From Methylophilaceae bacterium (GTDB lineage: Bacteria; Pseudomonadota; Gammaproteobacteria; Burkholderiales; Methylophilaceae): DNA of 37,622 nucleotides. Location of the stretch: positions 1 to 37,622 of the forward strand of contig SPJO01000122.1 of the NCBI GenBank assembly GCA_006844635.1, written 5' to 3'. The notes beneath the pieces were generated by a model. It had not been told where the DNA came from, did no database searches, and worked only from the letters and a program-made list of their open reading frames with translations. Position numbers and translations under genes: made by a program. Numbering within the stretch: position 1 is the first letter of the stretch; every line of letters begins with the position of its first letter. Positions 1 through 7,921 of this stretch are shown in pieces.

Positions 1-146
1 TTTCTATTATCTTATCTTCTGCGTTATTCTCACTCCTTGTATATTTGCACTGCGTTCGTTCGAATGCCTTGTCCTTCCGCTCATAAAGTCTAAATTTTCT
101 TTTGAGCCGAATAGTTTCACCATCATGGCTAATGGCTATTTAGCCG
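1..146. other. Left-edge non-coding stretch
   Basis: No convincing gene is visible here. The minus strand carries only a very short reading frame with no recognisable product. A small inverted repeat (GGCTAA at 127-132 with TTAGCC at 140-145) sits just past the stop of the DUF2237 gene, but it has no T-run on the minus side, so it is at best a weak terminator. Confidence 0.4.
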
Positions 147-506
147 CTATCTAAGTGCGTGATATTTTAGGTCGGCTAAGCTAACAATATCTAAGCAGCG
201 TTCATGCGAAGACTCTAATATCACTGGTGGGGCAAAGCCTTCTTCACTTGCTGCTAACCAACGTGATGCACATAAACACCATCGGTCACCTGCTTTCAGC
301 CCTTCAAACCCATATTCTGGTCGAGGTGTACTTAGGTCGTTTCCCGCTGAGACAGAAAAGGCTAAAAACTCATCAGTCACTTGCACACAGACGGTATGAC
401 TACCTAAATCTTCTGGGCCTGTTTCACAACAGCCATTGCGAGTGAACCCGGTAAGAGGCGATAAGCTACATGTTTGTAACAAGGTGCCGAGAACGTTTTT
501 TGCCAT
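147..506 (-). CDS. DUF2237 family protein
   Basis: A 119-residue protein that matches the DUF2237 family along its whole length. The recognisable pattern is the N-terminal NVLGTxLxxCSxxPxTGFxRxGxC stretch, followed by GxHxVCxxVTxEFLxFSxxxGNDLSTPxPxYxFxGLKxGDRWCLCAxRW and a C-terminal APPVxLExTHxxCL segment. Four or more cysteines are conserved (CETG, CVQV, WCLCA, RCLDI), which hints at metal binding or a structural role, but no function is established for the family. It has no signal peptide, so it should be cytoplasmic. It lies alone downstream of a strong terminator (589-617) that serves the neighbouring lipoprotein gene, so it is probably transcribed separately. Family assignment is firm; function is unknown. 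Confidence 0.85.
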   Translation of the reverse strand: MAKNVLGTLLQTCSLSPLTGFTRNGCCETGPEDLGSHTVCVQVTDEFLAFSVSAGNDLSTPRPEYGFEGLKAGDRWCLCASRWLAASEEGFAPPVILESSHERCLDIVSLADLKYHALR

Positions 507-588
507 TGATGACCTTAAAAGTTTGTTGTTGTTGGTTGATGATACATAAGACCCTAGTATTTGTTCAATAGTTTGATGGGGTATTAAT

Positions 589-617
589 AAAAAGGCCTCG
601 CAAAGCGAGGCCTTTTT
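589..617 (-). terminator. Rho-independent terminator after the beta-propeller lipoprotein gene
   Basis: A perfect 12-bp stem (AAAAAGGCCTCG / CGAGGCCTTTTT) with a CAAAG loop lies 18 bases beyond the stop of the minus-strand lipoprotein gene. The T-tract exists on both strands, so it can work in both directions. Confidence 0.9.
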
Positions 618-634
618 ATTAGGAGTACTCCCGT

Positions 635-1774
635 TTACTTCGCATCGATACTACCCATTGATTTAGGGTAAGTCACTAGACCCCAAGGCATATCAGGTGT
701 TGCGATTTGCTTGGTGACTTCAAACTTGTCGACATCAATCACAAATGTAGCATCTGATTTACCACAAGCGAGCAAGATCTGTTTTTCATCTGGAGTGAAT
801 GTGAAATGCCAGCAACGGTCGCCTGTAGAAACTTCGTTGAGTTTTTCATAGGTTTTTGCATCATAGACTTCTAATGTTTTAGCGGTTTTAGCTGCAACAT
901 AAATGCGATCACCTGCACTGTTATAGGCAATGCCGTATGGCGTTTCGCCGGTATCAACTGTACGCACTACATTAAAGTCTTTATCCATGACCATAAACTT
1001 ATTGCCCCACTCTAATGTGGCTAAGTAAGTAGTGCCATCTGGCGAAATTTTAATGCCGCGAGGACGGTCACCCATTTCATGCGTTTCGATTTTCTTCACT
1101 AATTCACCAGTTTCAATGTCATGTACGGTGACTGTGTTGTCAGCTTCGTTTGTAATAATGATCTTTGTACCATCAGCAGAGAATTCAATGCCTTCTGTTT
1201 CTGGGCCACCAGTAATTTCACGAATTTTTTCGCCTTTAATCAAGTCAACAACGGCGATTTTTGCTGGTAGCTCATCATCATCGTCGTCCTCGCCTTCTTC
1301 TTCATCCTTTTCTTCATGGCGCTTAGGAGGACCACCAATTGCACTAGGCTCTGAGGAGATGAAAGCATAATTACCTCTAACACGAACAAACTCAGGATTT
1401 TTGCCAACGTGAATGACGTTAACAACTTCACCTGTTTCTGTGTCAATTAAAGCAATGCTTTCGTTTTCTCTAGTTGCAACAACCAGTGTTTTGCCATCAT
1501 CAGTAATACCAAGCCCGCGAGGTGCTTCTGCTTTTACATCAAATGTTTTAACCACTTCCATTGTGGAAAGATCAATAACGCTAATGCCTGCAGTATCAGA
1601 TTTTTGGCTTGATAAATAAGCATAACCAGTAGGGGTGACGCTAGATTCTTGCGGCACAGTTTCTGTTGCTACTTCTTCAGCTGCTTTTTCTTGGCTGCAG
1701 CCAGCAACACTTGCGATTAATGCAAGCATGAGCAAGCTAATGCGAGTTTTGTTTATTAAGGGTATAACTTTCAT
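635..1774 (-). CDS. YVTN-type beta-propeller lipoprotein
   Basis: A 379-residue exported protein. The N-terminus has a charged start, a hydrophobic core and a lipobox ending SVAGC, predicting lipidation at Cys26 and attachment to a membrane on the periplasmic side. The rest is a run of about 40-residue propeller blades of the YVTN/YncE type: repeated units read VIDLSTMEVVKTF, LIDTETGEVVNVI, VHDIETGELVKKI and VYDAKTYEKLNEV, each preceded by SPDGTxL-like strands. Such proteins bind ligands or accompany periplasmic quinoprotein systems; the partner here is not shown by context. An odd feature is a very acidic insert at about residues 150-170 (HEEKDEEEGEDDDDDE), between two blades, which could bind Ca2+ or other cations. 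It is monocistronic and ends at a strong terminator. Confidence 0.85.
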   Translation of the reverse strand: MKVIPLINKTRISLLMLALIASVAGCSQEKAAEEVATETVPQESSVTPTGYAYLSSQKSDTAGISVIDLSTMEVVKTFDVKAEAPRGLGITDDGKTLVVATRENESIALIDTETGEVVNVIHVGKNPEFVRVRGNYAFISSEPSAIGGPPKRHEEKDEEEGEDDDDDELPAKIAVVDLIKGEKIREITGGPETEGIEFSADGTKIIITNEADNTVTVHDIETGELVKKIETHEMGDRPRGIKISPDGTTYLATLEWGNKFMVMDKDFNVVRTVDTGETPYGIAYNSAGDRIYVAAKTAKTLEVYDAKTYEKLNEVSTGDRCWHFTFTPDEKQILLACGKSDATFVIDVDKFEVTKQIATPDMPWGLVTYPKSMGSIDAK

Positions 1775-1968
1775 TCAATTTCTCCAAAGTGTCATCTTGT
1801 TATGAGGGCTTTTGTTAAGCGCTTATTATAAATAAAGCTTATCAAAAATATAGTGCAATAATCATGCTTATATTGGCTACCAAGCTTTGTTTATATAAAA
1901 CAATCACTTAACGTTTCTCGTGGATTATTTTGGCTGTTTACAGCCAATTCGGTGGCTATTATTAGACA

Positions 1969-3501
1969 TTAAACCACTTTTCCTAAAAACAATGCATAAG
2001 CTGGGTTCTGTGTTTCATCCCAATATGGGTACCCTAATTTCTCTAAGAACGTGGTGAAGGTGTTAAGTTCAGTTGGCAGGACTTGCAAGCCAATGAGCAC
2101 ACGTCCAAAGTCAGCGCCATGGTTACGGTAATGAAATAGGCTGATATTCCAGTCATGTCCCATTGAGTCGAGAAAATTCATTAAAGCGCCAGGTCGATCA
2201 GGAAACTCGAAGCGATAAAGCACTTCGTGTTGTGCTTCTGGCGCATGACCACCAACTAAGTGTCGTAAATGGAGTTTTGCCATTTCATTGTCCGTTAAAT
2301 CGAGCGTCGGCAATCCTTGTTTTTGTAGCGATTGTATTAGCGCAGCTGTTTCATGTGGGTCATGTATCGCTACGCCAACATAGATGTGTGCTTCATTTGG
2401 ATCCGAATAGCGATAATTAAACTCAGTGATATTATGGTCGCCTAATAAACGGCAGAAAGTTTTAAATGCACCAGCTTTTTCTGGAATCGTTACCGCAATC
2501 ACTGCTTCGCGCTTCTCTCCGACCTCAGCTCGTTCAGCAATAAAGCGTAAGCGATCAAAATTCATATTGGCACCAGAGGCGATGCCGATATAGGTTTTGT
2601 TGTCTTCTCTTTGACGCTCTGCATACGCTTTAATGCCAGCTGTCGCTAGTGCACCTGCTGGCTCTAGAATACTGCGAGTATCTTCAAATACATCTTTAAT
2701 GGCAGCGCAGACGGCATCGTTGTCGACAACAATCATATCATCGACATATTGTTGGCACAGCTTAAAAGTATGTACGCCGACTTGTTTGACGGCGGCGCCA
2801 TCAGCGAATAAGCTGACTTGCTCTAACTCTATGCGCGCATTGGCGGCCAGAGATTTTGTCATGGCATCTGAATCTTCGGCTTCTACACCAATGACTTTGA
2901 TTTCGGGGCGTTTGGCTTTGATGTATGCCGCGATGCCACCGAGTAAACCACCACCGCCTACGCAGCAAAAGATAGCATCAATGGTGCCCGGGTGTGCATC
3001 TAGAATTTCTTTAGCAATCGTGCCTTGGCCGGCAATGACATCAGGGTCGTCATATGGGTGCACAAAAGTTAGGGCTTGTTCTTGTTCTAGTTGAAGCGCA
3101 TGCAGATAAGCATCTGAATAGCTTTCTCCAGCAAGCACGACCTCAGCGTTTAGATTTTCTACGGCACTGACTTTGATGTGTGGTGTCGTTGTTGGCATGA
3201 CGATGACGGCGCGGCATTTTAATTTGTTAGCTGCAAGTGCAACGCCTTGTGCATGATTGCCAGCGCTGGCGCAGATCACGCCACGTTGTAATACATCGGC
3301 GGATAGGTTCGCCATTTTGTTGTAAGCGCCGCGTAATTTGAATGAGAATACAGGTTGCAAATCTTCACGCTTGAGTAATACGCGGTTATTGATCCTAGCG
3401 GATAAATTCGGTTGGAAATCTAGCGGAGAGTTGATGGCAACATCATAAACTTGTGCCTGCTCAATGCGACTCAAATAGTCTGGTGAAGTGTTTTTTGTCA
3501 T
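1969..3501 (-). CDS. ilvA: Threonine ammonia-lyase, biosynthetic (IlvA)
   Basis: Catalyses the PLP-dependent deamination of L-threonine to 2-oxobutanoate, the committed step to isoleucine, in the cytoplasm. The 510-residue length matches the long, biosynthetic form. The PLP lysine is Lys55 in FSFKLRGAYNK; the SAGNHAQGVA segment and the glycine-rich phosphate-binding loop (VGGGGLLGG) follow. The C-terminal third, from about residue 330, holds two ACT-like regulatory domains (EKAGAFKTFCRLL and DRPGALMNFLDSM), so isoleucine feedback inhibition is expected. It diverges from rpiA across a 100-base spacer, an arrangement also known in other proteobacteria. A short hairpin (1931-1946) lies beyond the stop but has no T-run. 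Confidence 0.97.
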   Translation of the reverse strand: MTKNTSPDYLSRIEQAQVYDVAINSPLDFQPNLSARINNRVLLKREDLQPVFSFKLRGAYNKMANLSADVLQRGVICASAGNHAQGVALAANKLKCRAVIVMPTTTPHIKVSAVENLNAEVVLAGESYSDAYLHALQLEQEQALTFVHPYDDPDVIAGQGTIAKEILDAHPGTIDAIFCCVGGGGLLGGIAAYIKAKRPEIKVIGVEAEDSDAMTKSLAANARIELEQVSLFADGAAVKQVGVHTFKLCQQYVDDMIVVDNDAVCAAIKDVFEDTRSILEPAGALATAGIKAYAERQREDNKTYIGIASGANMNFDRLRFIAERAEVGEKREAVIAVTIPEKAGAFKTFCRLLGDHNITEFNYRYSDPNEAHIYVGVAIHDPHETAALIQSLQKQGLPTLDLTDNEMAKLHLRHLVGGHAPEAQHEVLYRFEFPDRPGALMNFLDSMGHDWNISLFHYRNHGADFGRVLIGLQVLPTELNTFTTFLEKLGYPYWDETQNPAYALFLGKVV

Positions 3502-3601
3502 GCCTTATTCTAGCCGTAAATCATTCTGAAAACTTGCTTTGCAATGTTATAGTTATGCTTTAGTTAGATTATAAAGACTTTAAAGAAGAGGGTTTACTTA
3601 A

Positions 3602-4258
3602 ATGGCATATACGCAAGACGAATTAAAGCAACAAGTTGCAAAAGCAGCGATTGAATATGTAAAAGAAGGCATTATCGGCGTTGGTACAGGCTCGACAGCA
3701 AACTACTTTATTGAAGAGTTAGCGAAAGTAAAGCATAAAATTGATGGTGCAGTCGCGAGTAGTGAAGCAACGGCAGAACGTTTACGAGGTCACGGCATTC
3801 AAGTGTTTGATATGAATGAGATCGACACATTGGATGTTTACGTAGACGGTGCTGATGAAATTACAGAACATATGCATATGTTGAAAGGCGGTGGTGGCGC
3901 ACTAACACGCGAGAAGATTGTTGCAGCAGTTGCCAAAACTTTTGTTTGTATTTGCGATGAAACCAAATATGTTCCGGTGTTAGGTAAGTTTCCTTTGCCA
4001 GTTGAGGTGTTGCCAATGGCACGCTCACAAGTGGCACGAGCATTAGTGAAGTTAGGCGGTCAACCAAAGTTACGTGACTTTACAACGGATAATGGTAATG
4101 TGATTTTAGACGTGCACAACTTAACGATTGAAGATCCAATCGCAGTAGAAGCAGAAATTAATCAAATCGTTGGTGTTGTTACTAATGGTTTGTTTGCTGC
4201 ACGTCCAGCGAATGTTTTATTATTAGCCACCGCGGAAGGTGTGAAAACGTATAAATAA
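3602..4258 (+). CDS. rpiA: Ribose-5-phosphate isomerase A
   Basis: Interconverts ribose 5-phosphate and ribulose 5-phosphate in the non-oxidative pentose phosphate pathway. The 218-residue length is typical. Family motifs are all present: the phosphate-binding GTGST (residues 28-32), DGADE (82-86) and KGGGGALTREK (95-105), which carries the catalytic Glu104. The start is supported by a GAGGG ribosome binding site about ten bases upstream. In methylotrophs that use the ribulose monophosphate cycle this enzyme also helps regenerate the formaldehyde acceptor, but nothing in the window proves such a cycle here. The gene ends at a bidirectional terminator shared with the convergent glutaredoxin-like gene. 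Confidence 0.97.
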   Translation: MAYTQDELKQQVAKAAIEYVKEGIIGVGTGSTANYFIEELAKVKHKIDGAVASSEATAERLRGHGIQVFDMNEIDTLDVYVDGADEITEHMHMLKGGGGALTREKIVAAVAKTFVCICDETKYVPVLGKFPLPVEVLPMARSQVARALVKLGGQPKLRDFTTDNGNVILDVHNLTIEDPIAVEAEINQIVGVVTNGLFAARPANVLLLATAEGVKTYK

Positions 4259-4274
4259 ACGTTAGGGTACCTAT

Positions 4275-4302
4275 AAAAAGCCCTGCATATGCGGGGCTTT
4301 TT
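4275..4302 (+). terminator. Bidirectional terminator between rpiA and the glutaredoxin-like gene
   Basis: AAAAAGCCCTGC / GCGGGGCTTTTT with an ATAT loop forms a GC-rich stem with one G-T wobble and T/A tracts on both sides, placed between two convergent genes. Confidence 0.9.
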
Positions 4303-4321
4303 ATTGGGTATTGTTAGTGTT

Positions 4322-4657
4322 TTACATCAGCTTATTTTGTTTGAGTGCTTCGGTAAACTTTTTGATACTAAAGCCGTGAACGACGGTGCCTCTGATATCC
4401 AATACGGGCACACCATTGCCACCTAATGCTTCAAATTGCTGTCGACCTTCTTCGGAATTTTCAACATCATATTCTGTATATTGGATGTCATTCTCAGCCA
4501 AAAATGCTCTGGTTTTTTTGCAGTAACCACACCAAGAGGTGGCATAGAGCACAACATTATCATGCTTGACGCCACTTTCTTTAACCGTAGCTGACCCTGC
4601 ATAGAAATACTGAAATGCAAATACGACCGCCAATACCATGATGATTTTCTTAAGCAT
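4322..4657 (-). CDS. Exported or membrane-anchored glutaredoxin-like protein
   Basis: A 111-residue protein with an uncleaved-looking N-terminal hydrophobic segment (about residues 3-22) followed by a glutaredoxin fold: the VVLYATSWCGYCKKTRAFL redox motif (CGYC), a cis-proline region GVPVLDIRG and the C-terminal VHGFSIKKF helix. The predicted site is the periplasm or the outer face of the inner membrane. Usual glutaredoxins are cytoplasmic with CPYC or CGFC, so the anchor plus CGYC suggests a periplasmic thiol-disulfide role or a non-glutathione partner. It starts 11 bases after yggX and is almost certainly co-transcribed with it, tying it to oxidative-damage protection. Exact substrate unknown. 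Confidence 0.8.
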   Translation of the reverse strand: MLKKIIMVLAVVFAFQYFYAGSATVKESGVKHDNVVLYATSWCGYCKKTRAFLAENDIQYTEYDVENSEEGRQQFEALGGNGVPVLDIRGTVVHGFSIKKFTEALKQNKLM

Positions 4658-4668
4658 ATTTTTTCCTT

Positions 4669-4941
4669 TTATTTAGTTTCTGGCACATAACCTTCTGCAG
4701 TATCAGCACCTTCGCCAAAGAAGTAATTTTCCGTTTGTTCTGATAAATACTTGCGAGCTGCAGGGTCTGCCAAGTTTAAGCGATTCTCATTAACCAACAT
4801 TGTTTGCTGTTTAAGCCAGCCAGCCCAAGCTTCTTTAGACACCTCTAAATAAATGCGTTTGCCTAACTCACCGGGATAAGGTGGGAAATCCATACCCTCG
4901 GCTTCTTTACCGAGCTTTATGCAGTTAATCATTCTTGCCAT
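4669..4941 (-). CDS. yggX: Probable Fe(2+)-trafficking / oxidative damage protection protein YggX
   Basis: A 90-residue cytoplasmic protein matching YggX end to end: the N-terminal MARMINCIKLGKEAEGMD with the conserved Cys7, PYPGELGKRIYxxVSKEAW, then the LVNENRLNLADPxARKYL helix and the short FFGEG tail. In enterobacteria YggX limits superoxide damage to iron-sulfur clusters and has been linked to iron trafficking; it is often next to mutY, which is not seen here. In this window it leads a two-gene unit with an exported glutaredoxin-like protein. Confidence 0.95.
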   Translation of the reverse strand: MARMINCIKLGKEAEGMDFPPYPGELGKRIYLEVSKEAWAGWLKQQTMLVNENRLNLADPAARKYLSEQTENYFFGEGADTAEGYVPETK

Positions 4942-5031
4942 AGATAAAACCTTTGTCGTTTCTTAAATTCAATAAAACAGTATCATAACGCATGTTAAAA
5001 TGCGCGGACATTATTTTAGACGGTGCTCAGC

Positions 5032-5427
5032 ATGAAAGATTCAAATTCAAGTTCACATGAGGAAAGTCCTTTTAAAGGCAAAACAGGTTTACGTCGCCTT
5101 ATCAATGCCATGGGTTACTCATATGAAGGCTTTAAAGCAGCCTTTAAACATGAAGATGCTTTTAGGCAGGAAGTTTTTCTGGCTATCTTGCTTATTCCGC
5201 TTGCGCTCTACCTAGAACAAGATGCTGTGCCACGCGTCATCATGATTGGCAGCCTATTTTTGGTGCTTATTGCAGAGCTGCTCAATTCGGCCGTAGAAGC
5301 TGTTGTGGATCGAGTTTCAATTGAACGCCATGCCTTAGCCAAACGGGCTAAAGATATTGGTAGCGCTGCAGTCTTTGTTGCCCTTACCAATGTGGTTGTC
5401 ATTTGGGGTTTGATTCTATTTGCATAA
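5032..5427 (+). CDS. dgkA: Diacylglycerol kinase (DgkA type)
   Basis: A small integral inner-membrane kinase that phosphorylates diacylglycerol (or undecaprenol in some bacteria) using ATP, recycling lipid released by envelope biosynthesis. The 131 residues contain an amphipathic N-terminal part (RLINAMGYSYEGFKAAFKHE), three membrane segments and the family signature AELLNSAVEAVVDRVS with the catalytic-site Glu and Asn. An in-frame GTG lies three codons upstream at 5023, but the ATG at 5032 is preferred as the usual codon. The N-terminus is slightly longer and more serine-rich than the E. coli protein. A bidirectional terminator follows immediately. Confidence 0.93.
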   Translation: MKDSNSSSHEESPFKGKTGLRRLINAMGYSYEGFKAAFKHEDAFRQEVFLAILLIPLALYLEQDAVPRVIMIGSLFLVLIAELLNSAVEAVVDRVSIERHALAKRAKDIGSAAVFVALTNVVVIWGLILFA

Positions 5428-5451
5428 AAAAGGGTGGCAATGCCACCCTTT
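5428..5451 (+). terminator. Bidirectional terminator between dgkA and the TonB receptor gene
   Basis: A perfect 9-bp stem (AGGGTGGCA / TGCCACCCT) with a one-base apex, so probably 7-8 pairs form. It is preceded by an A-run and followed by TTTG, and lies between two convergent genes. Confidence 0.8.
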
Positions 5452-5472
5452 GTACTTTACTAGAAAGCCTAA

Positions 5473-7524
5473 CTAAAAATCAGCTCTAGCACCAATTTGT
5501 AAAGATCGCTCACCAGAAGGCGAAACATCTTTTAGGAAAGAGGTGTGGTCCCTGATTTCATCATCCAATAAGTTATTGGCTTTAGCAAACAGCTCTAGAT
5601 TGAACTGCTTAACAGGTAGTTTATACGCTGCCGTTGCGCTGACATTCGTATAGCCATCTGTCGCTAATTCATTAGTGCCTGTTTTACTTTGATTAAAAGC
5701 ATGCAACACATCAAAACGTAAATTCAATTTACCTTTTTTGTAGTCTGCACCAACACCTAGTCGGGCAGGTGATATTCGCGGTAGATAGTCATTGTTGCGT
5801 GTGTCTCTTGCATGTACGTAGTCACCACGCATATTCAATGCTAGCGTCGTTGTTGCTTGCCATTTACCTTCAAACTCGATTCCTTTAAACAGTGCTGATA
5901 CCTGTTCGAAGTTAGCAACTCTAAAGTCTTCGCCATCCACATTCCTCGTTAAGCCACTATCCAGTAGGCCGATAAAGCTACTGAAACGTGTTGCATAAGC
6001 GCCGAAACTAAAGCTGTTTCTGCCTTGCTTCCAACGCAGCTGTGCATCAATGCCGTTAGATTTTTCTTTGTTTAAGTTAACATCACCAACTTCAACTTCG
6101 CCAGTTGCAACATGAACACCATCAGCAAATAGCTCGAAGTGGCTTGGCGCACGCTCATTGTGTGATAAGTTACTTGCAATCGACCATGCATCATTGATTT
6201 GATAAATACCGCCAATGGCATAACTCTTAAGATTAAAGCGTTTCTTTTGATCAGTATCTGAATCAATTTCGTCACGGCCGTAGCGCGCACCAAAAGTAAT
6301 TTTATGTGCATCAATCGGCAGTTCTTCATACACGTATACGGCATGCTTTTCAGTTGATGAACTGGGTACAAAAGCTTCTTCACCGACTGCAGAGAAGTCT
6401 GTATCGCTAAATTGATAACCAACTGTACCTTTTACGCTACTGATGGGCGCATGTCCCAACTCAAAGGTGCCTTGCACGCCGTCTGTATCAAAGGTGGTAC
6501 CTACTTCATCACCCTCTAATTCCGCATGCTTGTAATCCGTGTGCGATAACTTTACTTTCGTCCGGTCGATAAACGTACCTAAATCCTTAAACTCACTGGC
6601 GATATCCCAACGTTTACTTTCCATATCGATACGGATAGATTCGCCATCTTCCATGAAGGTTGTACCATAATTATTGTTGAGTACAGAGTAAGAAGCGCCG
6701 ATATAGCCATTCTCAAACGTCAGCGATGCACCAATTGCAGCACCATCTTGCTCTGAATCACTATTGGCTAATTTGCCTTTATTATTACGTTCTGCATCTG
6801 GGTCCGCAGCTGCTTTACGCCTAGAAACGGCATAACCAGGAATATCTAAGTCATTGGTTTCTCGGTTGAAGGCATCGACATGAATGGCAAATTGTTCATT
6901 ACCAAAATCAATAAGGCCAACCGCATTTTTACTGTCTGCAGGTCCACCATAGCTGACTTCAGCGCGGCCAGAGATGCCGTCTATCGGCTCAGGATGAATG
7001 CGGTGAGTACTGGCATTGACCACGCCACCGACAGCGCTACCGCCATATAACAAGGCAGCAGGGCCGCGAATCACATCAATCTGCTCAATAATTAATGGGT
7101 CGATCGCTACTGCATGGTCAAAACTGAGTGATGAGACATCTAAGATGCCCGTACCATTTTCTAGCATAAGAACACGTTCGCTATCTAAACCACGAATGAC
7201 GGGACGTGAAGCATTTGGACCAAAGCTATTCGCAGAAACACCAGGGATGCTATTCAGTGTTGCGCCCAACGTGTTTTCTCTGCGCATATTCAGCTCAGCG
7301 CCATTGAGAACCGTTATGGGTGTGACTAACTCATCAATGCCTACGCCTAATGGGTTGCCAGTGACTGGGACAGGCGCCACATCAATGGTTGTCTCTTCAG
7401 CAAAGCTGGCTGTGTTAAATAAGATACCGTTTGTAAAAACAGCAGCGATTGCCAAAAATATACGTTTATTTTTAATGGCTGGTTTGGGCGCGCGATAGCG
7501 CGACTTGCGTCGATTGGACAGCAT
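5473..7524 (-). CDS. TonB-dependent outer-membrane receptor, probably for a metal
   Basis: A 683-residue outer-membrane receptor. It has a long N-terminal basic region, a signal peptide ending around ASFAEE, a TonB-box-like stretch (IDVAPVPVTG), then a plug domain with the classic SIPGV, RGLDSERVLML and IDVIRGPAALLYGGSAVGGVVN motifs. The remainder is a 22-strand barrel closing on a terminal aromatic residue (ARADF). The overall pattern resembles ZnuD/iron-siderophore receptors. The preceding His-rich DUF2946-like gene argues for zinc or copper rather than a large siderophore, but this is inference. GAGGA eight bases upstream supports the start. A short hairpin (7561-7575) sits in the 63-base gap to the upstream gene. 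Confidence 0.88.
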   Translation of the reverse strand: MLSNRRKSRYRAPKPAIKNKRIFLAIAAVFTNGILFNTASFAEETTIDVAPVPVTGNPLGVGIDELVTPITVLNGAELNMRRENTLGATLNSIPGVSANSFGPNASRPVIRGLDSERVLMLENGTGILDVSSLSFDHAVAIDPLIIEQIDVIRGPAALLYGGSAVGGVVNASTHRIHPEPIDGISGRAEVSYGGPADSKNAVGLIDFGNEQFAIHVDAFNRETNDLDIPGYAVSRRKAAADPDAERNNKGKLANSDSEQDGAAIGASLTFENGYIGASYSVLNNNYGTTFMEDGESIRIDMESKRWDIASEFKDLGTFIDRTKVKLSHTDYKHAELEGDEVGTTFDTDGVQGTFELGHAPISSVKGTVGYQFSDTDFSAVGEEAFVPSSSTEKHAVYVYEELPIDAHKITFGARYGRDEIDSDTDQKKRFNLKSYAIGGIYQINDAWSIASNLSHNERAPSHFELFADGVHVATGEVEVGDVNLNKEKSNGIDAQLRWKQGRNSFSFGAYATRFSSFIGLLDSGLTRNVDGEDFRVANFEQVSALFKGIEFEGKWQATTTLALNMRGDYVHARDTRNNDYLPRISPARLGVGADYKKGKLNLRFDVLHAFNQSKTGTNELATDGYTNVSATAAYKLPVKQFNLELFAKANNLLDDEIRDHTSFLKDVSPSGERSLQIGARADF

Positions 7525-7560
7525 TGTAAAATCCTCACAATTTAATCTATAAAAAGCCGT

Positions 7561-7575
7561 TCCAGCATTGCTGGA
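7561..7575 (-). promoter_or_regulatory. Intercistronic hairpin upstream of the TonB receptor
   Basis: TCCAGCA / TGCTGGA forms a near-perfect palindrome between the DUF2946-like gene and the receptor. On the minus strand it is followed by ACGGC and then TTTTT, so it could be a partial terminator or a processing site that sets the ratio of the two products. The stem is short. Confidence 0.35.
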
Positions 7576-7587
7576 TTAGCAAAAAAA

Positions 7588-7902
7588 TTAGGCTTGTGAG
7601 GTAACTGGTGGTCCGCGCGCGGTGTAAGAGGTGAGAGTTGTTGCTTGAAAGCGAGCTGAAGTGCTAGCAGTAAAGGCAGGTTTTGCCTTGTTAAAGGCAA
7701 AGTCAAAAGCCGGTGCTGTATTGGCGTTAGCAAGATGGCTTAAACTAAGACATTGACCACATTGGTTCTCATGGTGGTCTTGGTCTTGCTGATGTTGCTC
7801 ATGACCATCTGCGAGGTGGCTGATGGCATGCGTAGCCACACCCATTTGCGTGAATGCAAATAGTAGTATTAAGCTTAAATGAATGAATGTGCGTTGCAAC
7901 AT
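7588..7902 (-). CDS. Small exported His-rich protein, DUF2946-like
   Basis: A 104-residue protein with an N-terminal hydrophobic segment (residues 7-22) that looks like a signal peptide, then a histidine-rich region (residues about 27-46, with HLADGHEQH and DHHENQCGQC) and a C-terminal ARGPP motif. The HxnCxxC stretch and ARxPP ending fit DUF2946, whose members often sit beside TonB-dependent receptors and metal-resistance genes. It is probably a periplasmic metal-binding accessory to the receptor encoded 63 bases downstream. The region just upstream contains TTATGTTAATATAG, which vaguely recalls half of a Zur operator but is not convincing. The metal is unknown. Confidence 0.7.
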   Translation of the reverse strand: MLQRTFIHLSLILLFAFTQMGVATHAISHLADGHEQHQQDQDHHENQCGQCLSLSHLANANTAPAFDFAFNKAKPAFTASTSARFQATTLTSYTARGPPVTSQA

Positions 7903-7921
7903 CCGGCTATATTAACATAAC

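Noticed and set aside
1..120. Possible partial gene or small RNA at the left edge
   Set aside because: No reading frame, promoter or stable structure could be supported; too close to the edge to judge.
1032..1370. Serine-rich 112-codon frame opposite the lipoprotein gene
   Set aside because: The serine run is just the complement of the Asp/Glu codons of the acidic insert.
2633..3094. 153-codon open frame on the plus strand opposite ilvA
   Set aside because: It is an antisense shadow of a well-supported gene, with serine- and alanine-rich translation and no recognisable domain.
7016..7498. 160-codon open frame on the plus strand opposite the TonB receptor
   Set aside because: It is an antisense shadow of the signal-peptide and plug region; its composition follows from the codon use of the real gene.
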